This document shows positions 1-8,623 of a stretch of 64,000 nt of DNA, piece after piece. Position 1 is the stretch's first letter, and each line of letters begins with the position of its first letter. A model generated the notes under the pieces. It was not told the DNA's origin. It did not search any database and saw nothing but the letters and a program-made list of their open reading frames with translations. The position numbers and the translations under genes were made by a program. The DNA comes from Sphingomonas_B tabacisoli (lineage in GTDB: Bacteria > Pseudomonadota > Alphaproteobacteria > Sphingomonadales > Sphingomonadaceae), in contig NZ_JBHUDY010000002.1 in NCBI RefSeq assembly GCF_042678385.1, positions 434,001-498,000 on the forward strand, in the 5' to 3' direction.

Positions 1-2
1 TC

Positions 3-824
3 GGTGACACGGTCGGGGCGGGACCCATGATCGCCTCATGCAGAAGCTGTGAAAACTGCAGGGCTGATCTCGAGCAATATTGCCAGGTTGGCTGGACCCT
101 CGCGTTCAACACCCCTGACAAGATCTCCGGTGGACATAATTATGGTGGCTTCGCCGAGCGGATCATGCTCCCCGAGCACTTCGTGATGCGCATCCCGCCC
201 CGCATGAACCTCGCGGCCGCCGCGCCGCTGCTCTGCGCCGGCATCACGACCTTCTCGCCACTCCAGCATTGGGATGCCTCGGCCGGAAAGCGGGTCGGCA
301 TCATCGGTCTCGGAGGCCTGGGACATTTGGGGGTGAAGCTCGCGGCAGCACGCGGCGCCGACGTGACCGTCTTCACCAGTTCACCGGGAAAAGTGGACGA
401 CGCGCGACGCCTTGGAGCGCGTGAAGGCGTGCTGTGGACAGAGACGGGTATGCTCGAGCCATATGCGGACAAGTTTGACCTGCTCATCTCCACGCTGCCG
501 GTAGTTGTCCCCACGACGCCGTTCACGAACCTGCTGAGGCTCGACGGGACACTGGTCATCGTCGGCGCTCGGGAGCCGATCGACAATGTGACCGGAGCTG
601 GGCTGTGGGGGCGGCGGCGCAACGTGTCTGCCTCGTTGATGGGAGGCATGGCCGAGACGCAGGCGATGATCGACTATTGCGCGTCGCGAAACATTGTCGC
701 CGACATCGAGCTTATCAGTCCCGACCAGATCGACCGTGCGTTCGACAGGGTCAAGGCGAAGGACGTCCGGTACCGCTTCGTGCTAGACTTGACACGCGGC
801 CGGCAGGCGCCGGCTCAAGCCTGA
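3..824 (+). CDS. Zinc-dependent alcohol dehydrogenase (CAD/YahK type), 5' end outside window
   Basis: Predicted cytoplasmic NAD(P)-dependent oxidoreductase interconverting an alcohol and an aldehyde. The frame is open from the first bases and the residues before the first ATG (GDTVGAGP) already fit the family, so the true start and the catalytic zinc Cys/His lie upstream. Visible marks are the four-Cys structural zinc lobe ASCRSCENCRADLEQYC, the glycine-rich GGHNYGGFAE, and the Rossmann loop GLGGLGHLGVKLA about 100 residues into the visible part. This is the pattern of cinnamyl-alcohol/YahK dehydrogenases. It is followed 17 bases later by a secreted cupin gene on the same strand. The physiological substrate cannot be told from the sequence. 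Confidence 0.9.
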   Translation, partial: GDTVGAGPMIASCRSCENCRADLEQYCQVGWTLAFNTPDKISGGHNYGGFAERIMLPEHFVMRIPPRMNLAAAAPLLCAGITTFSPLQHWDASAGKRVGIIGLGGLGHLGVKLAAARGADVTVFTSSPGKVDDARRLGAREGVLWTETGMLEPYADKFDLLISTLPVVVPTTPFTNLLRLDGTLVIVGAREPIDNVTGAGLWGRRRNVSASLMGGMAETQAMIDYCASRNIVADIELISPDQIDRAFDRVKAKDVRYRFVLDLTRGRQAPAQA

Positions 825-841
825 TCGCGGGAGGAGGTGAA

Positions 842-1339
842 ATGAGCCCTTTGCGCTCGCTCTCGCTCGCGATCTTCCTGCTGGCGAGCCCCGCCGCTGG
901 CGCAGTCCAGCAGAGACAAGGAGAGACCATGGAAATCGTACGTCTCGGCACCCGTCCGTCCAGCCCTGCTCCGGCCGAATATTTCACCGGGCGAGTCCGT
1001 CTAGAGCGGGTGTTCGACGCCAACGAGCAATCGTCGGTATCCGCCGGCAAAGTCACATTCGAGCCTGGCGCCCGCTCGCACTGGCACACGCATCCACGTG
1101 GTCAGAGGCTTATCGTCACCGACGGCATCGGCTGGACTCAGGTGGAAGGCGGAGCTGTCGAGGAGATCAGGCCCGGCGACGTGGTCTGGTGTCCACCGGG
1201 TGTGAAGCATTGGCACGGCGCGTCCGCGACGCACGCGATGACTCACATCGCCGTGCAGGAGGCCATCAACGGTCGCAACGTCGACTGGATGGAGCCCGTC
1301 ACCGACCAGCAATACGGCGCCCGGGAAGCCAGGCCATGA
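842..1339 (+). CDS. Secreted cupin-domain protein
   Basis: About 165 residues. I chose the ATG at 842 because GAGGAGGTGA sits just upstream and the product then begins with a clear signal peptide (MSPLRSLSLAIFLLASPAAG), whereas the open frame extends further back into the dehydrogenase gene. A single cupin barrel follows: GARSHWHTHPRGQ supplies the first metal-binding His cluster and PPGVKHWHG the second. Small secreted or periplasmic cupins of this type are often encoded beside carboxymuconolactone-decarboxylase-fold proteins, and one lies three genes downstream. Function (dioxygenase, isomerase or binding protein) is open. The stop overlaps the next start (ATGA), indicating translational coupling. 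Confidence 0.85.
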   Translation: MSPLRSLSLAIFLLASPAAGAVQQRQGETMEIVRLGTRPSSPAPAEYFTGRVRLERVFDANEQSSVSAGKVTFEPGARSHWHTHPRGQRLIVTDGIGWTQVEGGAVEEIRPGDVVWCPPGVKHWHGASATHAMTHIAVQEAINGRNVDWMEPVTDQQYGAREARP

Positions 1340-2544
1340 GCGCCGCCGCGCGAGAGCGATCGGAAAGCGGCGCGGCACTGATCCTTCGTCTCATGCCCAT
1401 CGCGGCAGCCGTTTTCGTCTGCTTCTTCATCATCGGAATGGCGATGCCGGTGCTGCCGGTCTATGTTCACGACTGCCTCGGGATGGGCACCTTCATTGTT
1501 GGGCTAATCGCCGGAAGCCAGTTCACCGCCTCGCTGATTTCCCGCTTCTGGGCCGGCCGCTTCGCTGACGCGCGGGGCGCCAAGCGGGCCATGGTCATCG
1601 GCCTTGTCACCGCCGCTTTTTCGGGCCTCATCTACCTCGTCTCGCTGAGGATCGCCGGTGCCGTCACCTGGTCGACGGTCGTTCTTCTGTTAGGACGCGG
1701 CGTGCTCGGCGCGGCCGAAAGCTTTGTCATCACCGGCGCGCTGAGTTGGGGCCTTGCCATCGGCGGGCCCGACAATTCCGGGACCGTGATGGCCTGGCTC
1801 GGAATGCCGATGTACGCTGCCTTTGCCGCCGGCGCACCTGCTGGATCCTCCCTTTATGCAACCAACGGGTTTGGAGCGATCGCATGGGCGACTGTGCTTG
1901 CGCCGCTTGTCGCCTTAATGGCAATCGGTGCCAGGCGCGGCGTTCGGCCTGCGCGGGCGACTCCGCCGTCGTTGAAGAGCGTTGCGGGCGCCGTCGTTGC
2001 GCCTGGCATGGGGCTAGCCCTCAGCAGCATCGGTTTCGGTGCGATCACGATCTTCACGGCTCTCATGTTCAATCAACGGGGTTGGAGCGGCGCCTGGATC
2101 GCCGTCTCGGCGCTGAGCATTGCCTTCATTCTGGCCCGTGTGCTGTTCGGTCACCTTCCCGATCGGCTCGGAGGCACACGGGTCGCGGTCATGAGCGCGG
2201 TGATTGAAGCGGTGGGGCTCATCCTCATCTGGGCCGCCTCGTCGCCGAGTCTGGTGTTTGCAGGGGCAGCCCTAACCGGCTTGGGCTACTCGCTCGTCTA
2301 TCCGGCTTTCGGCGTGGAGGCTGTCCGCCGGGCGCCTCCTCAAAGCGGCGGGCTTGTCATGGGAGCCTATACCGCGTGCCTTGATCTCGGGCTCGGCATC
2401 GGCGGTCCGCTGCTCGGCCTGGTCGCCGCGCGATGGAGCCTCTCAGCCACTTTCCTGGCCAGCAGCATCATCGTCCTCGGCGCTATATTTGTTGCCATGC
2501 AACTCATGGCCCGGAACCGCATGCAACGAGGAATGACAGCATGA
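1336..2544 (+). CDS. MFS transporter
   Basis: 402 residues with about twelve hydrophobic segments, a major facilitator of the arabinose-efflux/YfcJ-like group. Residues 50-75 contain GLIAGSQFTASLISRFWAG followed by RFADARGAKRA, the loop 2-3 motif of the superfamily, and a second-half counterpart RVLFGHLPDRLGGTR. The ATG at 1336 overlaps the cupin stop by four bases, and the gene's own stop overlaps the next start in the same way, so it belongs to one operon with the cupin and CMD genes. Direction and substrate are unknown; export of a small organic compound or drug is typical for the group. Confidence 0.85.
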   Translation: MSAAARERSESGAALILRLMPIAAAVFVCFFIIGMAMPVLPVYVHDCLGMGTFIVGLIAGSQFTASLISRFWAGRFADARGAKRAMVIGLVTAAFSGLIYLVSLRIAGAVTWSTVVLLLGRGVLGAAESFVITGALSWGLAIGGPDNSGTVMAWLGMPMYAAFAAGAPAGSSLYATNGFGAIAWATVLAPLVALMAIGARRGVRPARATPPSLKSVAGAVVAPGMGLALSSIGFGAITIFTALMFNQRGWSGAWIAVSALSIAFILARVLFGHLPDRLGGTRVAVMSAVIEAVGLILIWAASSPSLVFAGAALTGLGYSLVYPAFGVEAVRRAPPQSGGLVMGAYTACLDLGLGIGGPLLGLVAARWSLSATFLASSIIVLGAIFVAMQLMARNRMQRGMTA

Positions 2545-3329
2545 TCGGTCAGCTTTTGCTCCTCGCTCTCTCAGCCTCAGCCACGTCGGCTGTCACACAG
2601 CCTAATCGCACGGAAAGCGGCTTCTTTATGCAGATCCCATCGGAACGGCGCGAACAGATCGAAGCGGTCTCCCCGGCTTATGGCGCGTACTCACAGCGTC
2701 TGCTCCTCGGCGAGCTATGGCAACGCCCGCAGCTCTCGCGGCGGGATCGCAGCATCGTTACGGTGGCGGCCCTGATCGCGAAGAACCAGACTCGTGACAT
2801 GCGGCTCCACTTCGGGCTGGCATTGGACAACGGCGTGACACCGGCTGAGCTCTCCGAGATCATCACGCACCTGGCCTTCTATGCCGGCTGGCCCAATGCC
2901 GCATCCGCCATCGATATCGCCTACGATGTCTTTCACGATCGGAGGATCGGACAAGACCAGCTTACCCCGGAGCGGCCGACCTTGTTGCGGATCGATCAGA
3001 TTGCCGAGGACGCTCGAGAGGCCAGGGTGCAGGAGAGCGTGGGCCCGGTGAGCCCGGGGCTGGTCGATTACACGCGCGATACCCTTTTTCACGAAGTGTG
3101 GCTGAGGCCCGGCCTGGCGCCTCGTGATCGCAGTCTGATCACCGTGGCGGCTCTCGTTGCGAACGGGAATACCGGGCAGATATCCGGCCATCTGACGCGC
3201 GCCATGGACAATGGCCTAACCCGCGTCGAAGCCGGGGAAATCCTGACTCAGGTGGCGTTCTACGCGGGCTGGCCTGCTGCGTTCACCGCGGCGCCGGCCT
3301 TCAAGGCTGTGTTCGACGAGCGGAAGTAG
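2541..3329 (+). CDS. Secreted carboxymuconolactone decarboxylase-fold protein, two domains
   Basis: 262 residues from the ATG that overlaps the MFS stop. The N-terminus (MIGQLLLLALSASATSA) looks like a signal peptide. Two copies of the CMD/AhpD fold follow: LSRRDRSIVTVAALIAKNQ with FYAGWPNA in the first half, LAPRDRSLITVAALVANGN with FYAGWPAA in the second, so the gene is an internal duplication. Neither copy shows the CxxC of AhpD peroxidases. The family includes 4-carboxymuconolactone decarboxylase, but exported tandem forms next to cupins are of unknown role. It is the last gene of the operon; about 600 bases without a credible gene follow. Confidence 0.88.
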   Translation: MIGQLLLLALSASATSAVTQPNRTESGFFMQIPSERREQIEAVSPAYGAYSQRLLLGELWQRPQLSRRDRSIVTVAALIAKNQTRDMRLHFGLALDNGVTPAELSEIITHLAFYAGWPNAASAIDIAYDVFHDRRIGQDQLTPERPTLLRIDQIAEDAREARVQESVGPVSPGLVDYTRDTLFHEVWLRPGLAPRDRSLITVAALVANGNTGQISGHLTRAMDNGLTRVEAGEILTQVAFYAGWPAAFTAAPAFKAVFDERK

Positions 3330-3928
3330 GCAGACGGCGGTCCGTGCTGGATGGCGCTTCGTTCCTACAGCAGAGACATGGCTTCGAACCCGCTCATGCC
3401 TCACCGACGGGGTCGAAATGCTAGACTGGGGCTTGCAACTCGGATGGTCCCTGACGACGGGTAACGTCCGCCTTCGCGGCTTCGGACCGGAAGCAGCCAG
3501 TCCGCTTATTGCCAACATCTGGCAGATGTCAGGCAGTAACGGCGAGCGCGCTGCGCGCGTCAGTGCCGCGTCGCTCGCGGACCGCAGGTTGCGTACGCAC
3601 AACCGGCTGATCCATTGTCAACGACGAACCGTGCGGGCGGCGCTGATCCTGCTTGGCATGGCTCTGAAGACCAGCGTCGGTGGTGGCCGGCTATCACAGC
3701 TTCTATCCTTTATCGTTCCGCGCCGAGCCAGTGAAACGGCCGCGGGTCGAAGTCGTTAGCCGCTAAGCCAACTGGTGACAGTTTCCGGACCAAGGACTCA
3801 GCAGGGGGCGGTCCCTTTCTGAGCCGCTTTTTGCGACCTCGGATGTCGGCGATGTCGGTCAGCACAACAATTGAAACTTATAGCGCCAAGAGATCGGCCC
3901 TACCGTCGCGGCCCTCGAGCGGGCTGGT
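3330..3928. other. Non-coding stretch of about 600 bases between convergent gene ends
   Basis: No protein here shows recognisable motifs. Open frames exist on both strands (for example 3418-3759 plus, 3216-3602 minus), but their composition is low-quality, rich in Arg/Ser/Ala, with no family signature or good ribosome binding site. I see no tRNA, insertion-sequence end or convincing terminator. It separates the plus-strand CMD operon from the minus-strand acyl-CoA synthetase and may be decayed DNA. Confidence 0.5.
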
Positions 3929-5605
3929 TCAGGAAGAGTTTGACGTCGGTGCGGCCGCAGCTTCATTCGCCCGGAGCAGAAATCTCTGCAGCTTACCGCT
4001 GGGCGTCTTAGGGAGGTCTGCCACGAACTCGATTTCTCGCGGGTAGGCATGGGCGGAGAGGCGGGTCTTGACGTGGCGCCGCAGGGCTTCGGCTAGCTCG
4101 CTGTCCGGCTCGAAGCCTGCGTTCAACACCACGAAGGCCTTGATGATCTCGGTCCTTTGCGGGTCGGGCTTGCCGATCACGGCCGACTCGAGGACGGCTT
4201 CGTGCTCGATCAGTGCGCTTTCAACATCGAAGGGTCCGACACGATAGCCCGAGGTGGTGATGACATCGTCGGCGCGGCCGACGAAGGAGATGCTGCCGTC
4301 GTCATTCCACTCCACCGTGTCGCCGCTGAGATAATAGCTGCCCTGCAGCGAGGGCGTGTCTCGCTCGTGATAGCCGCCGAACCACATCATCGGGGATGCC
4401 GTCACGTCGAGCGCTAGTTCGCCGGCCTCGCCGATCCCCAGTTCTCGACCATCGGGCGACAGAACGGCTATCCGGTATCCGGGCGACGGGTAGCCCGCGC
4501 TGCCGATTCGGACCGGATGATCAAAGGCGTGATGGTTGCATAGCACCATTCCCACTTCCGTCTGACCGTAATGGTCGCGGATGGGTGCCTGCAGATGGCG
4601 ATCAAACCAGCGGATGATCTCAGGATTGAGCGGCTCCCCCGCGCTGCTGACAGCACGTAGCTGCCCCCTGACGCGCGCCGCTTTCTCCGAACCGCCGCCC
4701 ACGAGCATCCGATAGGCGGTCGGCGACCCGGCGAGGTTGGTCACGCCGTACTCGATGATGGTGTCGTAGGTGGAATCGACGGTGAAGCCGTCTTGGTGAA
4801 AGATTGTCGAAGCGCCCATCGCGAGCGGTCCGGTGACTGCATAGTAGAGACCGTAGGCCCAGCCCGGATCGGCGAGGTTCCAGAAACGCTCCGTCGGCTC
4901 CAGCCCGACCGCGTCGCGCATATAGGCGACGAACGCGGCAATAGCGCGAATCGGGACCAGCATCGGTTTCGGTAGCCCGGTTGTTCCTGACGTAAACATC
5001 ATCAGGAAAGGATCGTCCGCCCCGCAAGCGACCGGTTCGAACATCTCGGCCTGGCACTCGGTCAGTGCCCAGAAATCTTCTGCCGCGTTCGTAGCCCCGA
5101 TGCCGATCACGGGGACATTCTCGATCCCGGAAAGCTTGGCCCGGTTCGTTTGATCGCAGACGATTACGCGCGTCTTCGCCAGCTCGATGCGATGCTCGAT
5201 CGCCTTCGGTCCGAACGCGGTGAACAATGGCTGATACACTGCGCCGAGGCGCCAAGTAGCGAGAATGACGATGAGCAGTTCCGGAGTGCGCGGCAGCAGT
5301 CCCGCAACCCGGTCGCCGGGGCCGACGCCCAGCCCCCGCAGCACGTGCGCGAACTGCGAGGATCGTCGCTTCAACTCCGAATATGACCAGTCCCTTCTCT
5401 GACCGGAGGTGCTGCGATGGGTGAGTGCGATCCTGCCAGGAACGCTGGCGTGACGGTCGCAGCAAACCTCTGCCGCGTTCATCCGACCTTCCTCATCCAT
5501 CGCGAGGAACGCGGAGGCGGCGGCAAGGTCGAACTCCTCGACGGCCCGACGGTATGATCGCCGGGGGGAGCTCAGTACCCCATCATGAGTTGGCGGCGAC
5601 GACAT
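3929..5605 (-). CDS. AMP-forming acyl-CoA synthetase (acetyl/medium-chain type)
   Basis: Predicted cytoplasmic ligase activating a carboxylic acid with ATP and CoA. About 558 residues from the ATG at 5605, which has AGGAGCAGG upstream; a longer frame begins 18 codons earlier without a site. Adenylate-forming motifs are complete: MFTSGTTGLPK (P-loop), SSAGEPLNPE, DHYGQTEVGM, the hinge FVGRADDVITTSGYRVGP, and the C-terminal catalytic lysine in PKTPSGKLQR. The set resembles acetyl-CoA synthetase and medium-chain acyl-CoA synthetase rather than FadD. It lies 160 bases downstream of an AraC regulator on the same strand and is convergent with the CMD operon. The acid substrate is unknown. Confidence 0.93.
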   Translation of the reverse strand: MSSPPTHDGVLSSPRRSYRRAVEEFDLAAASAFLAMDEEGRMNAAEVCCDRHASVPGRIALTHRSTSGQRRDWSYSELKRRSSQFAHVLRGLGVGPGDRVAGLLPRTPELLIVILATWRLGAVYQPLFTAFGPKAIEHRIELAKTRVIVCDQTNRAKLSGIENVPVIGIGATNAAEDFWALTECQAEMFEPVACGADDPFLMMFTSGTTGLPKPMLVPIRAIAAFVAYMRDAVGLEPTERFWNLADPGWAYGLYYAVTGPLAMGASTIFHQDGFTVDSTYDTIIEYGVTNLAGSPTAYRMLVGGGSEKAARVRGQLRAVSSAGEPLNPEIIRWFDRHLQAPIRDHYGQTEVGMVLCNHHAFDHPVRIGSAGYPSPGYRIAVLSPDGRELGIGEAGELALDVTASPMMWFGGYHERDTPSLQGSYYLSGDTVEWNDDGSISFVGRADDVITTSGYRVGPFDVESALIEHEAVLESAVIGKPDPQRTEIIKAFVVLNAGFEPDSELAEALRRHVKTRLSAHAYPREIEFVADLPKTPSGKLQRFLLRANEAAAAPTSNSS

Positions 5606-5765
5606 GGCGATCCTGCTCCTGTTCGAAATCTCGAATGTTGCCAGGCTTCCTCGCGGCACGGGCCGGTGCGACGAAGGAGCGCTTCATTTCGCATACCGCA
5701 TCGTAAGGCTTGATCCGCGTAGCGACCGTCAGCTGACGTCGAAAACGCCGAGGCGATGACCGTTG

Positions 5766-6680
5766 TCAGTCCTTGAGAGCAGCGGATCGCTGCCTTGTTC
5801 TCAGCTGGCGCGTCCGGAACTGGCGCGGCGTCGATCCGGTCGCCTTGCGGAAGGCGAATCCGAAGCTTGAAGACGACCCGAAGCCGAGCAGGAATGCGAT
5901 CTCGGCAATGCTGCGCGGGGTGTCGAGCAGGCGCTTGGCCCGATCGATCATGGCCTGGCTGACATATTCGCCAATGGTCATGCCCGTGCTCGACCGGAAA
6001 CCGCGGGTCAGTTGCCGGGCGGACATCCCGCAAATGCCGGCCAGCTCTGCCAGTGTCGGCGGCGCGTCGTCGCCGGCGACACGCTCCTTGACGAGACGGA
6101 GTCGCCAGGCCGCGAGCCCGCCGCGTGCAGGATCATCGGCTGTCGCTTCGCAATATCGAGCGACCTCGATTGCCAGCTGATCGACGAGCGCGGAGGCCAG
6201 TGCGCGGCTGCCAAGACCAGGAGTCCGCGCTTCCTCGGCAAGCCGAAACAGGCAGGCGCGCATATGCGGCTGAGCGATGTCGAGTGCTCCGGCGAGGCGC
6301 GCGGATGTCCACCCGCTTCCCTCCGAGAGCCATCGCCCCACGGCGCTGGCCTTGATCTCGCAGACGATCGACATCTGGTTCGCGGGCCCGTCGCTCAGGA
6401 TGTGAAGCGCATGCTCGGGTGGGACGAGAAAGATTTCGCCGATGCGCTCATAGCGATGGGGGCCCCAATGCTGGGCGTAGCATCCGCGCGCATTGTCGGG
6501 GCGCGGCGTCAGACACATGTCGAGCCAATAGCAATCGCCGGTGCGAAAGGTTCGTGACGACGGGCGCTCGATCCTGAAGCGCCGGAAGCGCGCGGTTGCT
6601 GTCGACACCACGAGCTCGGTCTGCGGAAACGCGAGGCTCCCATCTTCCCATCCGCCAGCATCTGGCTCGGCTTGTCGCAT
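5766..6680 (-). CDS. AraC-family transcriptional regulator
   Basis: 304 residues. The last 100 residues form the two helix-turn-helix units of AraC/XylS proteins: LAELAGICGMSARQLTRGF for the first and SIAEIAFLLGFGSSSSFGF for the second, ending in the usual ATGSTPRQFR. The N-terminal 190 residues are a sensing domain I cannot assign to a ligand. The gene is divergent from the SDR-dehydrogenase-sulfatase genes that start at 6803, with a hyphenated dyad in the 122-base gap, so it is the natural candidate to control that operon and perhaps the acyl-CoA synthetase downstream of itself. The start at 6680 has no strong ribosome binding site. Confidence 0.92.
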   Translation of the reverse strand: MRQAEPDAGGWEDGSLAFPQTELVVSTATARFRRFRIERPSSRTFRTGDCYWLDMCLTPRPDNARGCYAQHWGPHRYERIGEIFLVPPEHALHILSDGPANQMSIVCEIKASAVGRWLSEGSGWTSARLAGALDIAQPHMRACLFRLAEEARTPGLGSRALASALVDQLAIEVARYCEATADDPARGGLAAWRLRLVKERVAGDDAPPTLAELAGICGMSARQLTRGFRSSTGMTIGEYVSQAMIDRAKRLLDTPRSIAEIAFLLGFGSSSSFGFAFRKATGSTPRQFRTRQLRTRQRSAALKD

Positions 6681-6768
6681 TTGGCCCGTTCAATCGAAAA
6701 TGGCTCGATATCTACATGTCGCCTTATTGCGGCCCGACGGCAACTCTGAAAGATTTTCGATCGCGATA

Positions 6769-6787
6769 ATGCCGACAAAGTTGGCAT
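6769..6787. promoter_or_regulatory. Hyphenated dyad upstream of the SDR operon
   Basis: ATGCCGAC and GTTGGCAT, separated by AAA, form an 8-3-8 inverted repeat with a single mismatch, ending five bases before the GGGAGAGGG ribosome binding site of the SDR gene. It is in the divergent gap with the AraC gene and is a candidate regulator site. AraC proteins more often bind direct repeats, so the regulator is uncertain. Confidence 0.4.
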
Positions 6788-6802
6788 CGACGGGAGAGGG
6801 AC

Positions 6803-7597
6803 ATGAGCAAGCCTTTGTTCGACTGTACCGGCAAGGTTACGCTGGTGACCGGCGGCAATGGCGGGATTGGTCTGGGCTTCGCCACCGGCATCGCACGCAT
6901 GGGCGGCAGCCTTGCGATATGGGCGCGCAATCCGGAGAAAAATGCGGCCGCAAAACAGGCCCTGATCGCGGCCGGCGCTGCGCGGGTGGAAACCTATGTC
7001 GTCGATGTCTCGGGAGAGGTCGCGATCCTAGCCGGCTACGAGCAGCTCATGGCCGACTTCGGCCGGATCGATTGCGTCTTCGCCAATTCCGGCGCGAGCC
7101 CGCGCTACAAGTCGATCTTCGACATGCCGACCGAGCATTGGTTCGAGTTTCAGAACACCGCGCTCCACGGCGCATTCTTTACCCTGCGCGAGGGGGCCCG
7201 CCACATGAAGGCGCGCGCCGAAGCGGGCGAACCCGGCGGCAGCCTGGTTGCCTGCGGCAGCCTTTCGCTGTTCCAGGGCCTGCCCGGCAAGGCGGAATAT
7301 GCCGCGGCAAAAAGCGGCGCTGCAGCCGTGATCCGCTCGCTTGCCGCGGAAATGGGACAATATGGAGTGCGCGCCAATGTCGTCGCACCCGGTCTCATCA
7401 TCACGCCGATGATGGGCCCAGTGGACGGGCCAGCGGTCCAATATCTGAAAGGGCAGTACGAACCGGTCACGCCGATGAAGCGCGTCGGCTATCCGGAGGA
7501 CTTTGAGGGGATCGGCGGCTACCTCTGCTCGGACGCATCGAGCTTCCTCACCGGCCAGGTCATCACGATCGATGGCGGCTACATGATCCGCGGATAG
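6803..7597 (+). CDS. Short-chain dehydrogenase/reductase
   Basis: 264-residue classical SDR using NAD(P) to oxidise a secondary alcohol or reduce a ketone. It has the cofactor motif TGGNGGIG near residue 16, NSG instead of the usual NNAG, the catalytic YAAAK near residue 165, and a C-terminal SSFLTGQVITIDGGYMI. GGGAGAGGG precedes the ATG. It opens an operon with a zinc dehydrogenase and an alkylsulfatase-like hydrolase, and the PAPS cassette follows. A role acting on the alcohol or ketone formed or consumed by sulfation/desulfation is inferred from position only. Confidence 0.92.
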   Translation: MSKPLFDCTGKVTLVTGGNGGIGLGFATGIARMGGSLAIWARNPEKNAAAKQALIAAGAARVETYVVDVSGEVAILAGYEQLMADFGRIDCVFANSGASPRYKSIFDMPTEHWFEFQNTALHGAFFTLREGARHMKARAEAGEPGGSLVACGSLSLFQGLPGKAEYAAAKSGAAAVIRSLAAEMGQYGVRANVVAPGLIITPMMGPVDGPAVQYLKGQYEPVTPMKRVGYPEDFEGIGGYLCSDASSFLTGQVITIDGGYMIRG

Positions 7598-7609
7598 GAG
7601 GGCGACGGC

Positions 7610-8623
7610 ATGGCTTACCTGCTTAGGATCCACGACAAGGACGATGTCCGCCTCGACACCTATTCCCGGCCGGAGCCGGGACCGCGCGATGTCGTCGTGA
7701 AGATGAAAGCCTGCGGCATTTGCGGCAGCGACCTTTCGTACATCAAGCATGGCGGAATCCCCACGCCGGGCACATTGACGGCCCTCGGCCATGAAGGTGC
7801 GGGTGAGCTGCTCCACGTCGGCAGCGAAGTCGAGGGGCTGAGCGTCGGCCAGCCCGTCATCGTCAATCCGATGAACACGCCCAGCTACATCGGCAGCGGC
7901 GGACCCGAGGGGGCGTTTACCGAGGAGCTGCTGGTTCGGGATGCTCGTCTCGGTGCCTCGATCCTGCCGATCCCCGAGGGCATTGCCTATGATGTCGCGG
8001 CGATGTGCGAGCCGCTCTCGGTCGCGATGCACGGGGTGAATCGCGCCCAGGCGAAGGAGGGCGACAAGCTCGCGATATTCGGCTGCGGCCCCATTGGGCT
8101 CGGCATGGTGCTGTGGGCGGTCGACCGCGGCTGCGACGTTATCGCGCTCGATCTGGCGGAAGAGCGACTCGACCGCGCTCGTGCACTCGGCGCTCGCACG
8201 ATCAACCCCGCGAGTGAGGACGTCATCGCGCGGATCAAGGAACTGCATGGGACCGTCGCCGTCTTCGGCCGCGAGAAGGCGCAGACCGACGCCTATATCG
8301 ACGCCGCGGGCGCGCCGATGATCCTCGGGCAAGTGGTTACGCTCGCCAAGACCCATGCCCGCCACGTCATCACCGCCGCCTATATGAGCCCGATAGAGCT
8401 GCCGGCGGGGCCGATGCTGACCACCGAGATGACCATTACGACTGCGGTCGGTTATCCGACGGAGTTTCCCGAAGTCATTGCTGCAATGCCGCGGCTGGAG
8501 GACAAGATCAGCAGCCTGATCAGTCACCGCATCCCGTTCGCCAGGGTGATCGAAGGTCTCGGCATCGCAGCGCAGCCGGACTCGGCGAAAGTAATGGTCG
8601 AGTTTACCGAGGCCGGGCAATGA
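7610..8623 (+). CDS. Zinc-type medium-chain dehydrogenase (threonine/sorbitol dehydrogenase-like)
   Basis: 337-residue NAD(P)-dependent alcohol dehydrogenase. Catalytic zinc ligands are visible in ACGICGSDLSYIKHGG (Cys near residue 37) and LGHEGAGE (His-Glu near 60), and the Rossmann loop is IFGCGPIGLGMV. The four-cysteine structural zinc lobe present in most relatives is missing; that region reads NPMNTPSYIGSGG. The gene starts 12 bases after the SDR stop and its own stop overlaps the next start, so the three genes are co-translated. Two dehydrogenases of different superfamilies in one operon suggest successive alcohol oxidations or a stereochemical redox pair. Confidence 0.9.
   Translation: MAYLLRIHDKDDVRLDTYSRPEPGPRDVVVKMKACGICGSDLSYIKHGGIPTPGTLTALGHEGAGELLHVGSEVEGLSVGQPVIVNPMNTPSYIGSGGPEGAFTEELLVRDARLGASILPIPEGIAYDVAAMCEPLSVAMHGVNRAQAKEGDKLAIFGCGPIGLGMVLWAVDRGCDVIALDLAEERLDRARALGARTINPASEDVIARIKELHGTVAVFGREKAQTDAYIDAAGAPMILGQVVTLAKTHARHVITAAYMSPIELPAGPMLTTEMTITTAVGYPTEFPEVIAAMPRLEDKISSLISHRIPFARVIEGLGIAAQPDSAKVMVEFTEAGQ

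Noticed and set aside
3418..3759. 113-codon open frame in the 3.3-3.9 kb gap
   Set aside because: No recognisable domain, poor ribosome binding site and atypical composition; treated as non-coding.
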